A DNA stretch of 10,917 nt. It comes from an uncultured Sulfitobacter sp. Its GTDB lineage: Bacteria > Pseudomonadota > Alphaproteobacteria > Rhodobacterales > Rhodobacteraceae. The notes below the pieces were generated by a model. The model was given only the letters and a program-made list of their open reading frames with translations, did not search any database and was not told where the DNA came from. Positions within the stretch are counted from its first letter, which is position 1; the number at the start of each line of letters is the position of its first letter. Shown here one piece after another: positions 7,361-10,917 of this stretch. The DNA is taken from NCBI GenBank assembly GCA_937923365.1, contig CALAIJ010000198.1:1-10917 (forward strand), written 5' to 3'. The translations under genes and the position numbers were made by a program.

Positions 7361-8410
7361 CTAGCCTGAAAGTGCGGCCAACCGCTGCACTGCCCATCGC
7401 GCGGCATCCGCGACCACAGGGTCGGCATCGCCGCACAAATCCTGAACGGCGGGGATCAAAGCAGCCTGACCTGAATTCCCGATGGCATAGGCCACATTGC
7501 GCACAAAGCGATCCCGCCCGATCCGCTTGATGGGCGAACCTGAATACCGCGTGCGAAAGGCGGCATCGTCCAGCCGTGAAAGTGTCTCTAGCAAGGGCGC
7601 GTCCGGCTCGGGTCCATGATAGCGCATGTCGCTGGCCGTGACCGCAAACTTGTTCCATGGGCAGATGGCCAGACAATCGTCGCAGCCATAGATCCGGTTG
7701 CCCATCTTCGCGCGCAGGTCTTCATCGACAGGGCCCTTATGCTCGATCGTGAGGTAGGAAATGCACCGCCGCGCATCAAGCTGGTAGGGTGCGGGGAAGG
7801 CATCCGTTGGGCAAATATCCTGACAGGCCGTGCAGGACCCGCAATGATCAATCTCTGGCGCATCAACCTCCAAATCCAATGTCGTGAACACAGACCCTAT
7901 GAAGGCCCAGTTGCCGAATTCGCGGCTCAGCAGGTTTGTGTGTTTGCCCTGCCACCCCAGACCTGCGGCTTGTGCCAGGGCCTTTTCGGGCACGGGCGCG
8001 GTATCGACAAAGACCTTAACCTCGCACGCCTCCTGGGTGATCAGCCAACGGGCCAATCGCTTGAGGCGCTTCTTGACGATGTCATGGTAGTCCCGCCCCT
8101 GCGCATAGACTGACACTGCCGCCCTTTCCGGGTGCTCCAACACAGCAAGGGGGTCGATCTTGGGGGCGTAGCTTTCGGCCAGCATAATGACGGATCGCGC
8201 TTCGGGCCACAAAGCTGCGGGGTTTCCGCGCCACGCCATGCGGTCCTCCATCCAGCGCATCTGTCCGTGATACCCTGCGTCTACGAATGCTGCTAACCGC
8301 TGGGGTACTTCCGGTACATCCCACGGCCGACAGACCTTGCAGGACACAAACCCCTCGACCAGTGCCTGAGACACCAAAGCCTGCTTCAGACCCGCGTCTC
8401 TCTTGGCCAT
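7361..8410 (-). CDS. queG: Epoxyqueuosine reductase QueG
   Basis: A 349-residue cytoplasmic iron-sulfur, cobalamin-dependent enzyme that reduces epoxyqueuosine to queuosine in the anticodon of GUN tRNAs, the last step of queuosine synthesis. An N-terminal DUF1730 region covers about residues 50-130, followed by [19 protein letters not shown], where D136 matches the catalytic aspartate position. Two [4Fe-4S] motifs follow: [12 protein letters not shown] (C190, C193, C196, C200) and [13 protein letters not shown] (C243, C246, C250), with C216 as the remaining ligand. The C-terminus (about 300-347) is a HEAT-like repeat ([10 protein letters not shown], then a second helix pair). I start at the ATG 8410-8408 because GAGGA lies five bases upstream. 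An in-frame ATG at 8434 would add eight residues but has no ribosome site and lies inside an inverted repeat. It is slightly shorter than the E. coli enzyme. It lies 83 bp after the fzlA-like gene, probably in the same transcript. Confidence 0.96.
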   Translation of the reverse strand: MAKRDAGLKQALVSQALVEGFVSCKVCRPWDVPEVPQRLAAFVDAGYHGQMRWMEDRMAWRGNPAALWPEARSVIMLAESYAPKIDPLAVLEHPERAAVSVYAQGRDYHDIVKKRLKRLARWLITQEACEVKVFVDTAPVPEKALAQAAGLGWQGKHTNLLSREFGNWAFIGSVFTTLDLEVDAPEIDHCGSCTACQDICPTDAFPAPYQLDARRCISYLTIEHKGPVDEDLRAKMGNRIYGCDDCLAICPWNKFAVTASDMRYHGPEPDAPLLETLSRLDDAAFRTRYSGSPIKRIGRDRFVRNVAYAIGNSGQAALIPAVQDLCGDADPVVADAARWAVQRLAALSG

Positions 8411-8431
8411 AAAAATCCTCGGGGGGTTGTC

Positions 8432-8460
8432 CATTGTGCGCCACTGACCCTAGCACAATG
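8432..8460. repeat. Perfect 8-bp inverted repeat before queG
   Basis: CATTGTGC (8432-8439) and GCACAATG (8453-8460) are perfect inverted copies separated by 13 bases, so the arm centres are 21 bases apart, about two helical turns. The repeat lies in the 83-bp gap between the fzlA-like gene and queG, ending 21 bases before the chosen queG start. Its geometry would suit a dimeric regulator operator, or an RNA hairpin with a 13-base loop. No T run follows, which argues against a plain terminator. Confidence 0.5.
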
Positions 8461-8493
8461 AACGACAGGCAGACAGCCCTCGGCGGTCCGTTC

Positions 8494-9159
8494 CTAAAAG
8501 TCCAGATCGCTGTAATGCGCGGGCGGGGGAAAGCCGGGCATCTGGTCGGCCAGAATGGACCGGAATGCTGGCCGCGACTTGATCTTGGCGTACCAGTCCT
8601 TGACAACATCGGACCGTGTCCAGTCCACGTCCGAAATGTAATCAAGCGACGACAGATGTGCGGCTGCGGCGAAATCGGCAAGGGTCATCTTGTCCCCTCC
8701 CAACCAGCGGCGGTGATCCAGCAACCACGTCATGTAATCGAGGTGATACTTGATCGCCTTGGCACCGGCTTTGACGTTCTTACTGTCGGGATAGCCCTGC
8801 TTCATGACCTTCTTGTTGACCCGCTCATACAACAGCTTTGACGTGACCTCGGAATGGAACTTGTCGTCGAACCAGCTGACCAAACGCCGTACTTCAAGGC
8901 GTTGGACGGGATCGCTGGGCAGCAATGACGGCTCTGGCCGCGTCTCTTCGATATATTCACAAATAGCAGCGCTTTCGGCCATCATGATTCCGTCAAGGCG
9001 CAGTACAGGCACTTTGCCTGCGGGATTGCGGCGCATGAAATCGGGGTCCTCTTCCCAATAGCGTTCCTCGACCAGTTCGACCTCGATCTTCTTTTCGGCA
9101 AGGCTCAGGCGCACCTTGCGGCAGAAAGGCGAAAGCGGGACGTGGAATAGGCGGGCCAT
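8494..9159 (-). CDS. fzlA: Glutathione S-transferase family protein, FzlA-like (FtsZ-associated)
   Basis: A 221-residue cytoplasmic GST-fold protein. The thioredoxin-like N-domain covers about residues 1-75, with the SPFCRK motif at the active-site position (10-15), the cis-proline block NPAGKVPVL (45-53) and the AESAAI glutathione-contact block (61-66). The helical C-domain covers about 85-205, with MTLADFAAAAHLSSLDY (158-174), the N-capping region of GSTs. It ends in a distinctive tail, DQMPGFPPPAHYSDLDF. That acidic, proline-rich C-terminus and the length fit FzlA, the alphaproteobacterial GST homologue that binds FtsZ, curves its filaments and promotes constriction in Caulobacter. I recognise this from memory and could not align it. 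If it is not FzlA, it is an ordinary GST of unknown substrate. It follows mtgA by 57 bp and precedes queG by 83 bp on the same strand, so the context joins wall synthesis to division. Confidence 0.83.
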   Translation of the reverse strand: MARLFHVPLSPFCRKVRLSLAEKKIEVELVEERYWEEDPDFMRRNPAGKVPVLRLDGIMMAESAAICEYIEETRPEPSLLPSDPVQRLEVRRLVSWFDDKFHSEVTSKLLYERVNKKVMKQGYPDSKNVKAGAKAIKYHLDYMTWLLDHRRWLGGDKMTLADFAAAAHLSSLDYISDVDWTRSDVVKDWYAKIKSRPAFRSILADQMPGFPPPAHYSDLDF

Positions 9160-9216
9160 CTGGAGTTCCGATTGTCTGGGTCTGGTCCCCTTCCATGCCC
9201 CGTTATGCGGCGCTTT

Positions 9217-9951
9217 TCAACTCTCGAAACACGCGGCGCGCCCGTCTGCGCGGATCGTGGCTGCCCCGTCGCGCACCCGCACGGCCTTGCGGCGCACGGA
9301 TCGGCTGGGGTTTGACGCAGAGCGTTTCTTGGGCGACGGCAGGATTGCGGCAAGCCGTGCGGCCTGCGTGGCGCTCAGGTTGCGGGCATTGACGCCAAAG
9401 TAATGCACCGCCGCCGCTTCCACGCCAAAGACCCCTTCATCGAATTCGGCAACGTTCAGATAGACCTCGATGATCCGCCGCTTGGACCAGATTGCCTCGA
9501 CCAGAGGCGTCATGAGGGCCTCAATTGCCTTGCGGAGCCATGACCGACCCTGCCACAGATAGACGTTCTTAACCGTCTGCTGGCTGATCGTGGAGGCACC
9601 CCCTGATCCTTGCGCAATGGCGGCACGGATGGCGACGACATCAAACCCCCAATGCTCACAGAAGTTGGCGTCTTCTGCTGCGACGGCGGACCGCGCCATG
9701 ACGGGGGCGATATCCTCCAGCGGGACCCACGTGCGGTCCAGCGTCCCCAGACGGCGGCTTTCCGAGATCATATAAGCGTTGGTTGGCGGATTGATGATCG
9801 CAAAGAGCACAATCAGAAACAGCATCACCAGAAATACAGCCGACGTGGCACGCACAAGAAACCACGTCACCCGCCGCTTGAGCGACCGACGCGCAGGTTT
9901 CTTTCCCTTCGCAGGTTTCTTCTTGGGTGCGGTCTTTTTGCGTAACGCCAT
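9217..9951 (-). CDS. mtgA: Monofunctional biosynthetic peptidoglycan transglycosylase MtgA
   Basis: A 244-residue inner-membrane GT51 glycosyltransferase that polymerises lipid II into glycan strands on the periplasmic side. The cytoplasmic N-terminus (1-29) is very rich in Lys, Arg, Pro and Ala. One transmembrane helix spans about 30-54. The GT51 domain follows with motif 1 AAEDANFCEHWGFD (catalytic E93), motif 2 GGASTISQQTVKN (117-129), the RKAIEALMTPLVEAIWSKRRI segment (140-160, membrane-proximal helix and motif 3) and motif 4 EVYLNVAEFDEGVFGVEAAA (E162). There is no transpeptidase domain, as expected for MtgA rather than PBP1a. The C-terminal 35 residues are basic and unlike the family core. 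The ATG at 9951 has AGG close upstream. It begins 18 bp after the stop of the SGNH lipoprotein gene, so the two are probably cotranscribed. Confidence 0.96.
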   Translation of the reverse strand: MALRKKTAPKKKPAKGKKPARRSLKRRVTWFLVRATSAVFLVMLFLIVLFAIINPPTNAYMISESRRLGTLDRTWVPLEDIAPVMARSAVAAEDANFCEHWGFDVVAIRAAIAQGSGGASTISQQTVKNVYLWQGRSWLRKAIEALMTPLVEAIWSKRRIIEVYLNVAEFDEGVFGVEAAAVHYFGVNARNLSATQAARLAAILPSPKKRSASNPSRSVRRKAVRVRDGAATIRADGRAACFES

Positions 9952-9969
9952 AGACCTAGCTATAGCGGA

Positions 9970-10683
9970 TCAACGCGTGGTTTGTGAACGGGGATCACGC
10001 GCTTTGATGCCTTGTGCCAGAAAGGCCCCGATCTTGGCTGAGCCTTGCGGCGACGGGTGAATATTATCGGCTGCAAAATCGGCAGAATCGTTGCGGTCAA
10101 TGACGTCCTCTGCATCGGCAAAGACCACACCGTTTGAGGACCTGGCGAAACGGGCGATGCGGCGTTCGATCTCGACCAGATCGGCGCGACATCCAGCAAA
10201 GCTGCCCGAGCCTGAGCCAGCGTAGTAGCCCATCCACATCACGTCCGCACCGGTGCTTTTCTGTACCGATCTGATGAACGCGGGAATGGCACCGCTTTGC
10301 GCATCCGGCGCGATCAGCGCATCAACAGAAGCATGGCACGGCCCGCATCCGCAATCGGCTGACAGATCATTGGCGCCACCATTCATCACCACCCAGTTCC
10401 ATCGACCGGGCTGCAATTGGCGCTGCACATCAAAACCCACGGCACCGGCAACGCTTGACGTATTGTCAAACTGTGCGCCGGGCACGGCCTTGCTGGTGAC
10501 ATCACGGTTCAGGGTCTGGCCAATGGCATCGCCGATGGAGCCGCCTTTGCTTCCGTTCCATGCCATCACGGAATCCCCCAACACCAGAATGTCCCCCCCG
10601 CCACGCGGGGCCACATCGGTGCATTGTGCCAGTGTGCCCACCAGCATTGCGGCAATCATCAATCGAAATATGCTTTTCATCAT
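9970..10683 (-). CDS. SGNH/GDSL-type hydrolase, predicted lipoprotein
   Basis: A 237-residue exported esterase-like protein. The N-terminus is a lipoprotein signal (charged start, hydrophobic 5-18, lipobox LAQC, lipidated C21). Block I is VLGDSV with nucleophile S38, block II is probably the glycine in VPGAQF (G69), block III is NGGANDL (N105) and block V is DNIHPS (D206, H209), so the catalytic set looks complete. An additional cysteine cluster DCGCGPC (C111, C113, C116) follows block III, with C165 further on, suggesting periplasmic disulfides. Substrate is unknown; family members cleave acyl or acetyl esters on lipids, sugars or peptidoglycan. Two adjacent ATG codons (10683 and 10680) are possible starts; the ribosome site (AGG) does not decide between them. 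It precedes mtgA by 18 bp, which makes a cell-wall or envelope role attractive, but that is inference. Confidence 0.87.
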   Translation of the reverse strand: MMKSIFRLMIAAMLVGTLAQCTDVAPRGGGDILVLGDSVMAWNGSKGGSIGDAIGQTLNRDVTSKAVPGAQFDNTSSVAGAVGFDVQRQLQPGRWNWVVMNGGANDLSADCGCGPCHASVDALIAPDAQSGAIPAFIRSVQKSTGADVMWMGYYAGSGSGSFAGCRADLVEIERRIARFARSSNGVVFADAEDVIDRNDSADFAADNIHPSPQGSAKIGAFLAQGIKARDPRSQTTR

Positions 10684-10689
10684 GCCTGT

Positions 10690-10697
10690 TTAGCTAA
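10690..10697. other. Short intergenic region with a TTAGCTAA palindrome
   Basis: The 42 bases between the Hint-domain gene stop (10726) and the SGNH gene start (10683) contain the 8-bp palindrome TTAGCTAA. On the minus strand it lies a few bases before the start codon, too close to be a usual -10 element. I see no convincing promoter or terminator here, so the lipoprotein gene may be read from upstream. Confidence 0.2.
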
Positions 10698-10725
10698 GGC
10701 CCGTGACGAAAAGGTAAAGGCAGAC

Positions 10726-10917
10726 CTACGCCGCCATCAACACAGCTTCGCGCCGGCGCATCACGGGGCGTGCCAGACCGAAATCCTTGTAAGCGATGGT
10801 TTCAAGCTCTGGGAAGAAGCCCAGCAATTCGCCAAGCGTCTCATCATCCTGCGGCATCTCGGCGTGACCGGGAAAGTAGCTCTCGGAGGGGACACCGCCG
10901 CCAAAGACGATCTGGTG
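10726..10917 (-). CDS. Hint domain-containing protein, C-terminal fragment (cut by window edge)
   Basis: The final 63 residues of a gene whose 5' part lies beyond the right edge; the frame is open from base 10917 to the TAG at 10728-10726. The fragment reads HQIVFGGGVPSESYFPG, then an acidic stretch ending in LLGFFPELE, and closes with ARPVMRRREAVLMAA. This order (a DRH-like strand followed by VFG.G.PSES.FPG, a helix ending FPEL, then ARP...R.EA.L) is what I know from the end of Hint_2 (hedgehog/intein-like autoprocessing) domains, which are abundant in secreted or calcium-binding-repeat proteins of Rhodobacteraceae. The catalytic N-terminal cysteine of Hint and any passenger domain are out of view. 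Identification is from remembered family pattern only, so moderate confidence. It lies 42 bp upstream of the SGNH lipoprotein gene on the same strand. Confidence 0.72.
   Translation of the reverse strand, partial: HQIVFGGGVPSESYFPGHAEMPQDDETLGELLGFFPELETIAYKDFGLARPVMRRREAVLMAA

Noticed and set aside
6172-7530. Long plus-strand open frame (452 codons) opposite the hydantoinase-family gene
   Set aside because: It lies antisense to a gene with clear family motifs. Its translation is rich in Arg, His, Gln and Pro with no recognisable domain, and it reflects the GC-rich third positions of the real gene.
8411-8434. Longer queG start at the ATG 8434-8432
   Set aside because: No ribosome site precedes it and it lies in the inverted repeat arm; the ATG at 8410 has a well-spaced GAGGA.
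1-10917. CRISPR array, tRNA or rRNA gene, insertion sequence, phage or toxin-antitoxin pair
   Set aside because: I looked for spaced direct repeats, cloverleaf-like segments, transposase motifs and small paired genes and saw none; nearly all of the window is occupied by the minus-strand genes listed.

Overview
The window looks like a chromosomal piece of an alphaproteobacterium, most likely a Rhodobacteraceae member of the Roseobacter group. The grounds are family content and style: a fused MrpA/MrpB antiporter subunit of the rhizobial PhaAB type, an FzlA-like GST-fold protein with the alphaproteobacterial C-terminal tail, a Hint_2-type C-terminus of the kind common in Rhodobacteraceae, and moderately high GC with GC-rich third codon positions. 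Genus cannot be read from the sequence. Every supported gene lies on the minus strand, so transcription runs from high to low coordinates and genes are easiest to read from the right edge.

Right part (about 10917 to 7361): the C-terminal end of a Hint-domain protein; an SGNH/GDSL hydrolase with a lipoprotein signal peptide; mtgA, a monofunctional peptidoglycan glycosyltransferase, 18 bp downstream of it; an FzlA-like GST-family protein (FtsZ-associated in Caulobacter); and queG, epoxyqueuosine reductase, which makes queuosine in tRNA. Three neighbours thus concern the envelope or division (exported hydrolase, septal or wall glycan polymerisation, FtsZ regulation), followed by a tRNA modification enzyme. 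An 8-bp perfect inverted repeat sits just before queG.

Middle (7305 to 5302): a single hydantoinase/oxoprolinase family protein (HyuA-like, actin-type ATPase fold) with no HyuB partner beside it in the window. It is followed by a 233-bp non-coding stretch with two hairpins and a possible promoter.

Left part (5068 to 1): a tightly packed Mrp/Pha cation/proton antiporter operon in the order mrpAB (fused), mrpC, mrpD, mrpE, with stop/start junctions of +1 or -4 bp. mrpE is cut by the left edge; mrpF and mrpG are expected just outside. Together these membrane subunits would form the multi-subunit Na+(K+)/H+ antiporter used for pH and sodium homeostasis, fitting a marine or saline lifestyle.

I found no RNA gene, insertion sequence, CRISPR array or phage feature. 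No clearly new system is visible: the content is mostly known families. The points most worth a second look are the partnerless HyuA-like gene, the inverted repeats before queG and before mrpAB, and the cysteine-containing SGNH lipoprotein.
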